In this document: one piece after another, positions 34,663 to 45,752 of the stretch
Numbering within the stretch: position 1 is the first letter of the stretch
Layout: each line of letters begins with the position of its first letter
Source: Sodiomyces alkalinus F11
Lineage: Eukaryota; Ascomycota; Sordariomycetes; Glomerellales; Plectosphaerellaceae
DNA length: 64,000 nt
Reading direction: 5' to 3'
NCBI RefSeq assembly: GCF_003711515.1
Contig: NW_021167090.1
Coordinates: forward strand, 751,346-815,345
Translations under genes and position numbers: made by a program
The notes under the pieces: generated by a model
Database searches by the model: none
Told to the model about the DNA's origin: nothing
What the model saw: the letters and a program-made list of their open reading frames with translations, nothing else

Positions 34663-36378
34663 CTAAGCAGCCGGCAGATTGGCCTTCGCCGGACCATTAA
34701 GACACAGACCCGTCTCGGAGAACCTGCTCCCATGCACAGGACAGTCAAACGACCTCTCGGCCGGATTCCAGCACACAACACCCTTCATGTGAGGACACAG
34801 GGCGCTCATCTTGTGGACCTGGCCGTCATCATCCTTGTACACAGCAACAGGCTTAGAAAGAGCCAGGTTAAGCACCCCACCAGACCCGGGCACCAGGTCC
34901 TCAATGTCGGTGATATCCGACTGCGCCATGCGCTTATACTGCAAGTTGATCTGCACGTCATGCGAAATCATAGACGGCAGCGACTTGGCAATAGAAGCCA
35001 TCCGGTTGGGCGCATACAGCTTGGCCCAGGGGTTCGCCTTGCCCTCGATCTCGTCAGCGAGGATACGACCCGCCAGCACGCCGTGCGTGAGCCCGTTGCC
35101 CGAGTCGCCCGTGACGACGTAGATGTTGTCGCAGCCCTGATTCCTGCCGATGAAGGCCATGTAATCGACCGGCTCGTAGATCTGGCCGCTCCACTTGTAG
35201 TCGACGGCGCCGGCGCGGGGGAACCGTTCCCGGACCCAGGTCTCCAGCTCCTCGAACCGGCCGGCGGGGCTCTCCTGGCCGACCTTGTGGTCGCAGCCAC
35301 CAATAACAATATAATCGTCCTTGTCGTCGCAGGCGGTCAGGCGGACGTACTTGTACGCCTCGGCCGAGTCATAAATAAAACAATCCTCCACCGACCCCTT
35401 GGGGATCCGGATAGCGATAGCGTAGGTGCGGTAGTACTCCATCTCGGCGATGATGCTGAGTTTTTGCAGCGGGACGCAGGTGGCCTGGATAGCGTTGTGG
35501 CACTCGATGGTGCGCCCGTTCTCCGTCTTGACGGTGACAACTTTCCCCCCTGTTCCGAGCATACCCGAGCTCTGCTCCTCGACGGACGTCATCCTGGTGT
35601 GGGTGAAGCACTGAAAGTTGGGCTGTTGCGCGAGCCAGTTCAGGACGCCGGCGAGGTACATAGTGGGATGAACGGCGGCCTGGCCGTTAAAGACGGCACC
35701 GCCTCGCTGGTCCGGCTTGCCGTCCCAGCCCCTAACGGCCAGTTCGGGTCGGAACTCGACGTCCAAGCCGAGCTGCTTGGCCAGGGCAACTTCTTCCTGC
35801 AGCTCCTGCATGTCCTTGGCGTGGTTCGCGTCGTCGTCGCCGCGTTGGTACTGCGAGATCTCGTAGCCGGGGACGTGGCGGTACTCGCACTCGATCCCGA
35901 GCTTCTTGGCGACGTCGCCGACGTGGTTCAGGGCCCAGGTGTGGCTCTCGGCGGCGGCCCGGGCTCCGTGGCGGCCGTGCTTCTTCTCGATGGCGAGGTA
36001 GCCGTCGTCCAGGGCGTTGGAGAGGTGGGCGCTGGTGCGGCTGGATTCGCCCGAGATGGCGTCCCGGGCGTCGATCAGCACGACGTCTTTGCCGCGGGTG
36101 ACCAGCTCGTAAGCGGCTGAGATGCCGGCTATTCCGGCGCCGACGATACAGATGTCGGTCTTGATGTCGGTCCTGAGGGCTTGGAATTGCGGTCTGTCGG
36201 CATACTTGTGTTTATGCACCCACACGGCATCGGTCCCTCCGGTGGTTTGCATGAAATGCCGTGACCCCATTGTGTAAGTGCGTATTTGAAGTTGAATTGG
36301 CTGTTTTATCGTGAGAGAACTCGGTGATTTTCGAAGCACGTTTGAACAGGGCACGAATAGTTGATATCGCATCCACAT
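34663..36378 (-). CDS. FAD-dependent oxidoreductase fused to a C-terminal Rieske [2Fe-2S] domain
   Basis: Intronless, 571 aa from the ATG at 36378, or 535 aa from the in-frame ATG at 36270. The first 36 residues are Arg/Ser/Thr-rich without acids and could be a mitochondrial presequence, so the longer start is kept. A DAO-type FAD domain starts with the dinucleotide fold CIVGAGIAGISAAYELV and LIDARD, and contains a GDSGNGLTHG segment for the FAD. The C-terminal about 90 residues are a Rieske domain with ligands Cys528, His530, Cys546 and His549 (CPH...CPVHGS). This DAO-Rieske arrangement is known in bacteria and fungi; substrate and electron acceptor are not known from sequence. It probably oxidises an amine or amino acid. 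Confidence 0.88.
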   Translation of the reverse strand: MWMRYQLFVPCSNVLRKSPSSLTIKQPIQLQIRTYTMGSRHFMQTTGGTDAVWVHKHKYADRPQFQALRTDIKTDICIVGAGIAGISAAYELVTRGKDVVLIDARDAISGESSRTSAHLSNALDDGYLAIEKKHGRHGARAAAESHTWALNHVGDVAKKLGIECEYRHVPGYEISQYQRGDDDANHAKDMQELQEEVALAKQLGLDVEFRPELAVRGWDGKPDQRGGAVFNGQAAVHPTMYLAGVLNWLAQQPNFQCFTHTRMTSVEEQSSGMLGTGGKVVTVKTENGRTIECHNAIQATCVPLQKLSIIAEMEYYRTYAIAIRIPKGSVEDCFIYDSAEAYKYVRLTACDDKDDYIVIGGCDHKVGQESPAGRFEELETWVRERFPRAGAVDYKWSGQIYEPVDYMAFIGRNQGCDNIYVVTGDSGNGLTHGVLAGRILADEIEGKANPWAKLYAPNRMASIAKSLPSMISHDVQINLQYKRMAQSDITDIEDLVPGSGGVLNLALSKPVAVYKDDDGQVHKMSALCPHMKGVVCWNPAERSFDCPVHGSRFSETGLCLNGPAKANLPAA

Positions 36379-37586
36379 GAAGAGTGAAGAATCCGTGTAG
36401 TGGAAAAAATGGTAAGAAAGTTCGAGGGGTAGCCTGAGACCCAGGACACTTTGATGGAGGAAGGTTACGAGTGCGACTGCGATGGAAGGAGGCGTGAGAA
36501 GATGGGGGTAGCACCTTTTTCCGCAGCGATGAGCTCCATACCTAGGTGAGGTAAGTGAGGTAAGTGATGATCATTACGATGTATCGATGATGTAATGCGG
36601 TCTCGAAGAAGGCTCGTGATTAGATTCAATCCGTATTTTGTTTGTCTAGGAATTGGGACTTTCAACCAATAGGTCAGAAGTGTTTCGGAATTAGGTACCT
36701 TATACACGTGTAAAGCGTGTTGATATATGCATTATTATGAGTACGTTATGTCTTGCTACGCTGCTCTAGCGGTCGGGGGGTTGGTATAGGGATAAGGTCT
36801 GGTCACAAATAGGGGAACAGGGAATAGTACGGAGTTGTAAAAGGGGGGAAATAATAACAATATTACATGTAATCATAATAATGAAGAAAAGAAAGAAAGC
36901 AAAGAAAAAAAAGAAAAAAAAGACCGATGTCAAAGGAGAATACAAAAACAGACAAGTACAACGGATTCCTTATGATCTTGCCCGTTTGACTCGATATAGG
37001 GGCCAGTGGCCACATGCACTTAATGTATCGCGTCAATCTTCCTCCCGACTCACCGGGCGCAGAGAATTGTCCCTACCATTCGCTCCCCACGCCAGTAAGG
37101 AATCAAATCGGCACTTGGAAAGCTGGGACACCTACCTAGCTCTGGCTTCATTCGAGGACCAAAACTATTCTTAGCAATGGGGTGCCCGGAACAGTTCCGC
37201 CCAACCCCGATCGGACTCCACTCTTTCCCCGCGGGATCCATACCGGCACGACCGATTGGCTACCGGTCCTTCTCCGATAACGGTCGGAACTTGGAGCCCA
37301 CAGAGCAAATCCCCCGAATATATACAAGTTTCCTCCTTTCCTCTAAAGGGTTTTGAGCTTTGTTTCCACTTGATGCGTCTTCTTCCTGATTTACGAGCCT
37401 CTCCCAGTTCATTCCAACCGTGATGGTGAGAAATTGAAAAGCCACTCGCTCGCGCCATCCATCACGTGGCCCCTGCGGACTGCGGTCTCAAGTCTACACT
37501 CACCACAGTCACGACTCACCACCGTCGGGCCTCCGACTCTTCGATTTCCCCTTCTCATCTGGAATCTTTCTACCGAAACAGCTACA
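36379..37586. other. 1.2-kb divergent intergenic region
   Basis: Lies between the divergently transcribed oxidoreductase and PLA2-fold genes. It holds a GGTACCTTA motif (36694), a TACGGAGT motif (about 36819), an A/G-rich tract (36880-36931) and TATATA at 37319, 263 bases before the PLA2-fold ATG. No gene. Confidence 0.6.
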
Positions 37587-38166
37587 ATGAGGCTTATAGC
37601 AGCCTTCCTTTTCACCTCCCTGCTTCCCGGGGCCCTGGCCCTTCCACAGGCCCAGCCCGTCGATGCCCGAGCACTGAGGAACACAATGGAAGAAACCGAC
37701 CTGCTCCTCTTCGACACGTCCATCGACAGTTTCCGTGTCCACATGCGACACGAAGATCCTCCCGAGTTTGACTGGTCTACGCCGGGCTGCGGCCACATTG
37801 AGGATCATCCGTACATCTTCAGACATGCATGTATGCGATGGCAGTGGGGTGTCCAGCAGTACGTCGCTCAGGGACGTTTGACGGAGGAGGCTAGGAGGCG
37901 GCTGGACGATCAGTACGAGAAGGAGTGAGTTTTTTGCTTGAATTCCCCTCCGTCCTTTTCTTTCCCCTTTATCTTTTCCCCCTTTCACAGTGTTTGCTGT
38001 TTTGTTGGGTACATGTACTAATGAAAGGGTGCAACGCAGTGTTCGTCGCAAATGCTACAACATGATTCCCATCGAATCTTGCCAAGACGACATGGAGGCT
38101 TGGCCTGAATATTTCCGGGCTGCAGAAGTAGACTTTATCATGGGATCAGGTGGGAAGAAAAATTAG
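37587..38166 (+). CDS. Small secreted protein with fungal phospholipase A2 fold but substituted catalytic dyad
   Basis: Two exons, 37587-37924 and 38040-38166 (115-bp intron, gtgagt...acgcag), encode 154 aa. Residues 1-18 are a clear signal peptide (MRLIAAFLFTSLLPGALA). The mature part follows the fungal/bacterial group XIV PLA2 pattern: FDWSTPGC, then HAC-x-R, G-x3-Y, GRLTEEARRRLDD, and four cysteines as in that family. In active members the helix reads C-x-R-H-D-F-G; here it is C82-M-R-W85-Q86-W-G, so the catalytic His and the Ca2+-binding Asp next to it are Trp and Gln. The protein is therefore expected to keep the fold and be secreted but not hydrolyse phospholipids in the usual way. The reading frame is intact, which argues against a pseudogene. 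Confidence 0.8.
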
Positions 38167-38609
38167 ACAGCGTTGTAATTATTGCATGCATATATTGTAT
38201 TGTACTGTGTCGCGGTGTCGACAAACTAGACTAGAGGGGCTTGAAGTACCATCATAGACCAGGTACGGAGCGTACGGAGCATAAGGTAAGGTTCGGTGAG
38301 GTACCACGAGTGACCGACCGTGGCCGAGGCCGACCGTGGGGTGGTTCGGTGAGTCGGTGAGTCGGTGAGTCTGTGAGTCGGTGACGTCGAACCACGCGCT
38401 CTGACGCAACGATAACGATAACGAGTTGCACCACCGACTATTCCCCCTATTAATTTTCGCACCTTCATCTTTTAATGGCTTGATTTCTCACTCAAGCTGC
38501 GACGTTAACTCCGCCAGTGCTTGAAGCTGGGACGATCCCGACCGATATTCCAATTTACCACGTTCCTCACAGTCTATCTGAGCCCCTGAACCCCTGAACC
38601 CCTGACGAC
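38167..38609. other. Repeat-rich intergenic region
   Basis: Contains two GTACGGAGC copies near 38269-38281, an 8-bp GAGTCGGT tandem array (38350-38385), a duplicated GACCGTGG (about 38317-38340), and three tandem CCCCTGAA units immediately before the next start codon (38581-38606). No gene. Confidence 0.65.
38348..38386 (+). repeat. GAGTCGGT tandem repeat
   Basis: About five near-perfect 8-bp units in tandem; one unit carries a G-to-T change. Confidence 0.8.
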
Positions 38610-39808
38610 ATGCCCGCGCCGCGACCTCCTCTTCCCCCCGACCGTCTAGCCGCCTTCACCAAGGCCATGCAACAAGTCTACAGGTTCCCCATCCCCGAAG
38701 ACAACATCCCGGCCGAGGCACTAGGACACGCATCATCTTCCAGCCCCTGGACCCCTCCCCCCGCATCCGCAGGTCACAAGGGCCGCTACCTCTGGACAGA
38801 CGCCTTCGGCCTCGTCAACTTCCTGACCCTCCATCGCCTGACAGGAGCATCCGACTACTTCAACTACGCCACGACCCTCGCACACACAGTACACGACGTC
38901 CTAGGCCGCACGCGCGACGGTTCCGCCCGTCTCCCCGGCGCCTCCGACACGGACCCGCTCGGCGGCGGCCTACGGATCGGCAAAGAAGACGCCTCCGGCC
39001 CAGACGGCGACGGCCAATACCACCACTACCTGTCCCTGTGGATGTTCGCCCTGAACCGGCTCGCGGTGGCGTCGCGCCGGGAGCGGCGACACGGCGACGC
39101 TTTGAAGTGGAACGGATATGCGGTCCGACTCATGCAAGCGGTGCATCCGGCCTTTGTCTACGACAGGCAGAAGCCGAGGCCGCGGATGTACTGGAAGGTG
39201 AGTACCGGGTTGGAGCGGCCGCTGGTTACGAGCGAGGGGAATCTGGATCCCGTGGATGGGCTTGTTGTCTGCAAGGTGTTGAGGGACTTTGCGCGCCAAG
39301 ATGACCAGGAGAGCGACGTCCTCCGGGAGGAGATGCGGGATTATGAGAGGATTGTCTCGGTCAAGTGGGAGGGATATGGGAGCCGTGACCCGCTGGATCT
39401 GGGCATGACTCTCTGGACGGCGCACTTGTACGGCGGTCGGGAGACGTGGGCTAGGGGTCTGCTGGAGCGGGCTGAGAGGGATTTGAAGAAGCTCTTGGCT
39501 GCGGGCTACTTTGGTCAGACCATTCGGACTCGACTTGCCTTTCGCGAGTTTGGGACCGTGCTGGGCATCCGATGTGCGTTTGTTCGTGAGCCCGACTGGC
39601 AAAGCACGGCCGATAAGATCCTCGAAACCTGGGAGAGGGCTGGCGTCGAACCGGGCATGGAGGATCTCAGGCCTATTACACTGGTTATGTATGCGGCTGC
39701 AATTGAACCCGGAGGTAAGTATATGGTCTGGCTGTTATTTCTCTCACCATCGCCCCAGTGACTGACAGTCGTGCAGCTTTCAGGCGGGGGTGGCTGGAGG
39801 AGTCTTGA
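38610..39808 (+). CDS. Conserved uncharacterised protein resembling six-hairpin (alpha/alpha-barrel) glycosidases
   Basis: Exons 38610-39714 and 39777-39808 (62-bp intron, gtaagt...gtgcag) encode 378 aa; the last exon adds only ten residues. No signal peptide or membrane segment, so it is probably cytosolic. Conserved-looking aromatic motifs typical of alpha/alpha six-hairpin folds are RYLWTDAFGLVNFLTLHRLTG (about residues 58-80), GGGLRIGKEDASGPDGDGQYHHYLSLWMFALNRL (about 115-150), MYWKVSTGLERPL and NLDPVDGL. Helix-pair periodicity continues to the C-terminus. I recall similar uncharacterised proteins in fungi and bacteria, but no activity can be assigned. Three CCCCTGAA repeats abut the start codon. 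Confidence 0.75.
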
Positions 39809-40126
39809 CTTTTGGCATTTGCTTGACGGGACCACACCACCTGGCCCATGGTCGCCTCCCGGAGACTGAATGTTAACAACGTATTGTTTGGCCTGGCTGG
39901 CTATCCAACAACGGAACCGCGCCATATCTCCTCGAGTTTGGGAATTTCAAAGTTTGAAAGGATGCTGAACACGAGACAGCCGTCACCCACGATGGACTTG
40001 ATGCCACTTACACTATTAGTAGTCTCTTCCCATCTTAGTCTACGAAGATTGCCATTCACTCCGTACTTCGACTGCGGTTGTCTTGTTGGACTACACAACT
40101 TGGACATCGCCGTCTATATGCCATAT
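39809..40126. other. Convergent intergenic region
   Basis: 318 bases between two 3' ends. An ACTCCGTACTTCG motif at about 40058. Nothing else seen. Confidence 0.5.
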
Positions 40127-41712
40127 CTAAACCTTCCTCCACTGGAACCCTACCTGAACGTACCTCGCAGCCACGAAAACGACAGACGCCGACAAGATGG
40201 CAAGCCCACAGAACAGCTTCAGCCCAAGGTAGTCACCTCCTCGGGAGTCCACTATCGCGCTCGCAATCGGGCTGCCCGTCAAGGCGCCAAACGACTGTAT
40301 AGCAAAGGCCGAGCCGTTACGGATGCCGATCTCTCTGATGTCCGATATCTGGGCGATGAGCGTCGGCGCGAGACCCGTGAAGCCGCCCGCGCAGAAGCCG
40401 AAGGCCACGGCAAAGACTATGATGGTAGCGTCCGTGTTGCCCGGTATCCATAACCCGAGGCAGAAGATGGCGGCGATGAGGGTGATGCATATCATGATGT
40501 TGTAGCGGCCAAACTTGTCTGCCAAGATGCCCGGTATGATACGGCCAAGAATGCTGTATGTCTTGCGTCAGTTCCTAAAAAGTCGAGGACTCCAAAGAAG
40601 GGGGAAGAGGGGGGGAAAGAAAAAAGGAAGACGACCTACTTGACGCTGTGCATAATGGGCAAAACATAAATGACCAGGTCAGGGCTCATGCCTTGCGCCT
40701 CGGCTTGCAAAATGACAAAATTATACGGCAGAAACATGCCCCAATAAATCATGAACATGGCCGCGACAGTAGCAGCCATGGCAGGCTCACGGAGGCTCAT
40801 GCCGTATTCTTTCAACACGAACGGCTTCGGCCGCGGCGGCAAGCGAGAGCGAATAGTGAGGCACGAGATCGACAGCATGAAGAGGAACAAAAGGCCAACG
40901 ACGCGCATAGCCCAGGGAAAGCCGACCCGGTCGATCAGCTTGGGGATCATGATGGGGAGGACGATGCCGCCCACCGATGAACCGGACATCATGACACCAA
41001 AGGCCGTGGCGCGATAGCGGTCGAACCACGAGATGACGGCCGACATGCTCACGGTGGCGGCAGCGCCGGCGCCCACGCCAGCCACGATGCTCTGGGCGAG
41101 GAAGAACTGGTAGTACTCGGTGGCTAGGGAGGTCATCATCATGCCGAAGACGTAGGTGACGGTGCCGCCGATGATGATCCACCTTGGGCCGTATTTGTCG
41201 TAGACGAACCCGAACTATTTTTGGGTGTTACTAGTTAGTGTCTTCCTTCACAGCATGCTTGACCCCCTCCGCTTTGCGCTTGAACTTACAACGACAGGCG
41301 TAAAGTTGAGCGTCCAGAGCATGACCCCCGTGACCCAAGACACGGCCGATGCCGGGTACTGGCTGAGAGCCTCGGTAACGTAGTACTTTTGGAAAACGCC
41401 GATGCTGTGGCCGACGCCGAAGGTGCAGAAGATGGCGCACCAGGCCCCGAAGACGACGGTCCATGCCTTGATTCCGCCATCGGGGAAGACGTCCGGGTCC
41501 TCTGATGTGACGGGGATGACTGGGGATCGTTCGGCGTCTGAGGATTCGGCCGTTGAACTTGCCGCTGCAGGGTCTAGCTGGCCCTTCTTTTCATGGGCGA
41601 TGTACGCAGCGTCTGCGATGCTGATGTCCGGGATCGACGACTTGCGTTTCTGACATGGATCGACGCCAGGCCCGGGGCCCTGGTTCCCGGGAATAGTGTG
41701 AATCCGGGACAT
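40127..41712 (-). CDS. MFS transporter, monocarboxylate-transporter-like
   Basis: Plasma-membrane carrier of the fungal MCT-like (SLC16-related) branch of the major facilitator superfamily. Exons 41712-41290, 41214-40640 and 40553-40127 encode 474 aa; introns of 75 and 86 bp (donors gtaagt and gtaggt). The start at 41712 precedes a Ser/Asp-rich cytosolic N-terminus, then FPDGGIKAWTVVFGAW, the MCT-like entry to helix 1. The loop 2-3 motif is DKYGPRW, and the central loop between helices 6 and 7 is short (RSRLPPRPKPF). The second half has NILGRIIPGILADKFGRYN. Twelve hydrophobic segments are discernible. Substrate (short acids, or possibly other metabolites) is unknown. Confidence 0.87.
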
Positions 41713-42433
41713 TGTGCGTGGACTGTGGATTCGATGAATTTGGCGTGATTCTAGGCAAGTCGGCTCATCGTGAGGGGAGATGGGAGATGGCGATGTCGGT
41801 GTGAACCGTGGGATGAGTGAGGTTATGAACTTGTGAGGACCGCTCAACCTCAAGTTGTAGGTTGATGGAGGCAACGGTGAATCAAATGTCAGCTCAATCC
41901 ATTCGCCTCCAGTACGACATGATTCGATGATTACTCAAGCTGGCCGTGTATGAATGAGTGTTCATTTCCCCCCCCTCCTATTTTGTATAAATTTTCTCCC
42001 GTGTCGAGACGTGGTTACAGGGGGTAGATCCGCTATCGGCACGGGAGACGCCCCTGAGCTGCGGGATTCGTTCGGGATCTTCAAGACGGGGACAGAACCA
42101 TAGGATGACAAACGCCATTCCTGGTAAATGTGGATGGAATACACATGCATATATAGCAAACGGTCCTCTTTCGTGCCGGTGTTAGAACTCCCGAGGGACG
42201 CACATAGATCTCGGGTTGTATTGACTATTGGCCCAGAACAAACTTGCATACAGTATAAGTTATAACCAGTTGAGAGTTTGTCGTCTTCAGCCAAAGCCTC
42301 AACCCTCGGTGCTCCCTTCAGAACGGAACGCGCCAGAAAATTGCGAAAATCTCAGTATAGGCAGAAGACACGCGCCTGAGTCCTGACGATCCTTCCCCTC
42401 AAGCTGCCGCCAGCGACCTACAACCCCAAAAGC
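41713..42433. other. Intergenic region between the MFS gene and the pectate lyase gene
   Basis: Upstream of the MFS gene and downstream of the pectate lyase gene, both on the minus strand. No gene or clear repeat. Confidence 0.5.
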
Positions 42434-43278
42434 TCAGCCAGAACAGGCGCCAAGCTTCCTGGGCTCACACCCCCCAGCACAGCCCTGATAGAACTGACAC
42501 CTAGGCGAGGCAGAAGTGCAGCTATTCCGGATGGTAGCGGTATCCCCATAGTTCGCATTAATCCCCGCCAACTCGCCGCCCCTCTGCGCCGTCACGCCCT
42601 CGATGTAGACGTTGCGCCTGCACTGCGAGCTGCAGTTGCCGCACGAGCGGTACAGCTTGCCGTAGTCGGAGGCGAAGAAGTTGATGATGTTGACTGTGCC
42701 GCAGCCGTTGTGCTGGACGATCTTGTCCGCGGCGTGGTAGGCGCCGCCGCCGATGATCCAGGTGTGGTCGCCGGCCCTGTCGTTCTTGACGGTGACGGCG
42801 TCCTCGCAGACGTCCTCGAACCAGACGAACTCGAGCGTGCAGGGGCCGTCGCAGTGGACGCCCTCGGCTTGGTGCCTGCCGATGATGACGTTCTTTAGGG
42901 TGGCGCCCCGGCGGAGGAGGAAGACGGCGTCGTTGGAGCCTGGAGAAAGGCGGGCGTCAGGCGAGAAGAAATGAGAAGAATGGGGAAACTTTGGGAAAAG
43001 ACGTCGGGGGGCCTTGGATAGAAACACCAAGCATGTGTGTAACTGTAGGAAAGGGGACGGCTGAACGTACTGCCCTCGGCCTGCTCGTTGCAGGCACCAG
43101 TTCCCCGGTCGAAGCGCTGCCACTGGCCGTCGAAAACTTGTCCAGCCCTGACTTCAATGACCTTGTTGCTAGAAACGGTGTTGGTTGCCCTAGGGACGCC
43201 GCCTGTATATCCTAGACAGGCGAGAGCAGAAGGGAGGGCGGCCAAAACAGGCACCAGGCCCAACTTGATGAATAGCAT
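42434..43278 (-). CDS. Secreted pectate lyase, polysaccharide lyase family 3
   Basis: Extracellular Ca2+-dependent enzyme that cleaves polygalacturonate by beta-elimination. Exons 43278-43071 and 42939-42434 (131-bp intron, gtacgt...ctccag) encode 237 aa, the normal PL3 size. Signal peptide at residues 1-20 (ending ALA). The right-handed beta-helix pattern is visible: [56 protein letters not shown] and [15 protein letters not shown]. Paired cysteines and the acidic EDVCED site fit PL3. TATATA at about 43443 is 165 bases upstream of the start. Suggests an organism that attacks plant material. Confidence 0.92.
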
Positions 43279-44738
43279 TGTAAGGTGGTAAAAAATATAC
43301 TGTATTTAGAGAAGAGTCTGACAGTAGAAACAAAGTAGTTGAAAAAAGCAAGCGGACAAAAAGGTATGAAGAAATAGAAACGAGAATGAGAGGGACTGGA
43401 GGTAAAGTTGGTAAACCACAAAGGTGAAGGCCGAGGAAGTGGTATATATGATACGGAGTCTACGTCGAATGTAACACCGATATGTGCTACTCCCGGCTTC
43501 GATAACATCATCGCGAGCTCACCCAAGTGACCCGACGGACTGAAACAAGGGCGCGGGGGATGGATCGCCGGCGGACGAACTGTCTTGAAAGTCCCTTCGT
43601 TATGTGCAGAACCTCTGCGTTGTGTATACATATTTCCATGTGCTCGGCATCGTTCGAGTTCTTGCCGTCAATAGAGACCGTAGACTCCATGTCCTGTTTG
43701 AGACGGCCGGGGAGAATTAGCTGTAGGGTTGCACTGGCAAGAACTTGTGATCTTTTTCATGAAAAGGGAGTCAACTAAGGGGCTAGACTCGGACATGAGA
43801 TCCGGCTTTCGACCCGGTCCAGTGGCAGGGTAATAGTTATTCCTGTTAGACCTTAACCAAATTCAGGCAATGGGCCGAGAAGCTCCTTGAAATTGTACAG
43901 TTCGCCGTTGTACTCGCTGTCCTGCCTGCCGTGCTGCTTGCAGGCCGACACCCCTGAGGCTCAGAGACCCGAGGTCCTCTAGGCCCTAACCGGCGAGCTG
44001 GAACTATGAATACATGTAGCCAGGTCTCGTCTTATAGGTATTAAGCTCCCACGGCGGCTTGGTAGCACAGTGTATCGCTAGAGACAAGGATGGGAAGATC
44101 TTACATGCAGTCATATTCTTTGCTCGGAGTGATCTTCTTCGGCACCCAAAAATGCAAGACACTGGGCATCTTGATTCTTATCAGATCTGCTCGAGACACC
44201 GTCGGCGTTTCTTCCCCAAGTTCTGCCCAAGCAACCCATGCTGCATTCTTGGGGCTGTGCACTCCCTGAGCAATCTTAGAGCTCACACCAATCAACTCAC
44301 TGTGGGCGGCACAATGATCGGTTTCGGTTATCAGCCCGAGGTCCGCGAAACCGTTTTCAAGCCCTTACCCATAGCCCGCCAGGGTCCCCAGACACGGTCA
44401 CATGGGACGACGATGGCCGGAGCTGCAAGTTAGACAAATGCGGTATCTCACGCGAAGGCGGGGGTCTCGGTAGAACGTCTATGCGAGTGGGAACTCCTCA
44501 TGCTCATCTTGATGCTCATTCTCTCATTATATTGCTCCACGCTGTGCTACTATATTGCTTACATTGCTTGCATGTGCCTATCAATGCCTCACACCAAGTT
44601 GTCGACCCCCCTAAAATTATTCCTCGTCAGACAGACTCAAGCAGACTAAAACTTCCCTTTGACAACACCTCACCATGTTCATTTACTCGACTGTAGTGTA
44701 AAGGGAAGAGGAGGGTCCCGAGATTGATGCCTGGTGCA
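43279..44738. other. 1.5-kb intergenic region
   Basis: Between the pectate lyase start and the SDR gene stop. Short frames at 44059-44433 are not convincing. A weak Pol III A-box-like stretch sits near 44064. Otherwise nothing seen. Confidence 0.5.
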
Positions 44739-45752
44739 TCATCTCACAGTATATACACCCGTTGGGACATTATGATACCCCTTCTTCCCAACCTTGAATG
44801 TCAGATCGCTCCTCCACTCCTTGCCCTCCAGAATGCATCCCACCGCATGTTGAATGGTGTATGTTGGTCTCCATCCCAACTCTTCCACCGTCTTGGTCGA
44901 ATCATACACCCTATCAAACCGCTGAAGAAACTTCCACCCCTTTTTGCCCAACGCCTCCGCTATTCCCGGAACAACCTCTTGGAGTACAACCCCCGCCTTC
45001 CCAGAGGCATTCAACCTCTGCAACGTCCCTTCCTCCTTTCGAAAGGGAGGTGGCGAGCTCACGATATATCGTCCCCACCCGATATGCCTCGCCCGCTGCA
45101 TAGCACAGACGCAAGCGGACACCACATCAGCAATATCAACCCGTCTATACGCCAACTCCAGGACCTTGAGATTCTCATCCGCCATAGAGCTACGACGGTC
45201 CTCGTCGTCGTCCGCCTCGGGGAAAAACCGGCTGGTACGGAGCACAAGCACCGGCATCCCCGTCTGGGCCTGCACGAGGCGACACAGGTCCTCGGCCGCC
45301 ACTTTGGTGACGCCGTAGATGTTCTTGGGCACCGGTACCACGGACTCGTCGATCCATGCTGCAGGGGACGCCTCGCGGGGACTCAGTGCCTTCCCGAACG
45401 TGGACGTCGTGGAGATGAAGACGAACGAGTCGATTTGCGGCCCTAGCTTGGCGGATTCCTCCAGGAGGACTAAGGTCCCCGCGATGTTGACGTTGACGAA
45501 GTCCGATTTGGCGTGCGAGCCTACGTGGGGCTTGTGTAGCGTTGCGGCGTGTAGGATGTGCTTGATGGTGGGATATTGCGTGAAGAGGGCGGCGATGAAG
45601 GGGCGGTTTGTGATGCAGCCTACGTGCGTGGTTGTCTCGGAGGGACGAATGTCGATGCCGATTGGCGTGTGGCCGAGTGAAGGCAACGAGAGCATGAAAG
45701 CGCAGCCTAGATGGCCGGCTGAGCCGGTGACCAGGACGTCGGGGGCGGACAT
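44739..45752 (-). CDS. Extended SDR: NAD-dependent epimerase/dehydratase family protein
   Basis: Intronless, 337 aa. Start at 45752 (ATG in GAC-ATG-TCC context on the coding strand); an upstream in-frame ATG at 45824 would add 24 unlikely residues. Rossmann motif VLVTGSAGHLG (residues 6-16), an acidic residue in GIDIRPSET that favours NAD+, catalytic-site FISTTSTFG, and YGVTK with the Tyr-Lys pair. The C-terminal half (ELGWRPTYTIQHAV) is typical of sugar-nucleotide epimerases/dehydratases of the extended SDR class. Probably cytosolic; substrate unknown. Confidence 0.87.
   Translation of the reverse strand: MSAPDVLVTGSAGHLGCAFMLSLPSLGHTPIGIDIRPSETTTHVGCITNRPFIAALFTQYPTIKHILHAATLHKPHVGSHAKSDFVNVNIAGTLVLLEESAKLGPQIDSFVFISTTSTFGKALSPREASPAAWIDESVVPVPKNIYGVTKVAAEDLCRLVQAQTGMPVLVLRTSRFFPEADDDEDRRSSMADENLKVLELAYRRVDIADVVSACVCAMQRARHIGWGRYIVSSPPPFRKEEGTLQRLNASGKAGVVLQEVVPGIAEALGKKGWKFLQRFDRVYDSTKTVEELGWRPTYTIQHAVGCILEGKEWRSDLTFKVGKKGYHNVPTGVYTVR

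Noticed and set aside
34732..36120. 462-residue plus-strand frame opposite the FAD-Rieske gene
   Set aside because: Val/Leu/Gly-rich shadow; the minus strand carries clear FAD and Rieske motifs.
44059..44433. 124-residue plus-strand frame, 44.1 kb
   Set aside because: No recognisable motif, and the codon pattern does not resemble neighbouring genes.
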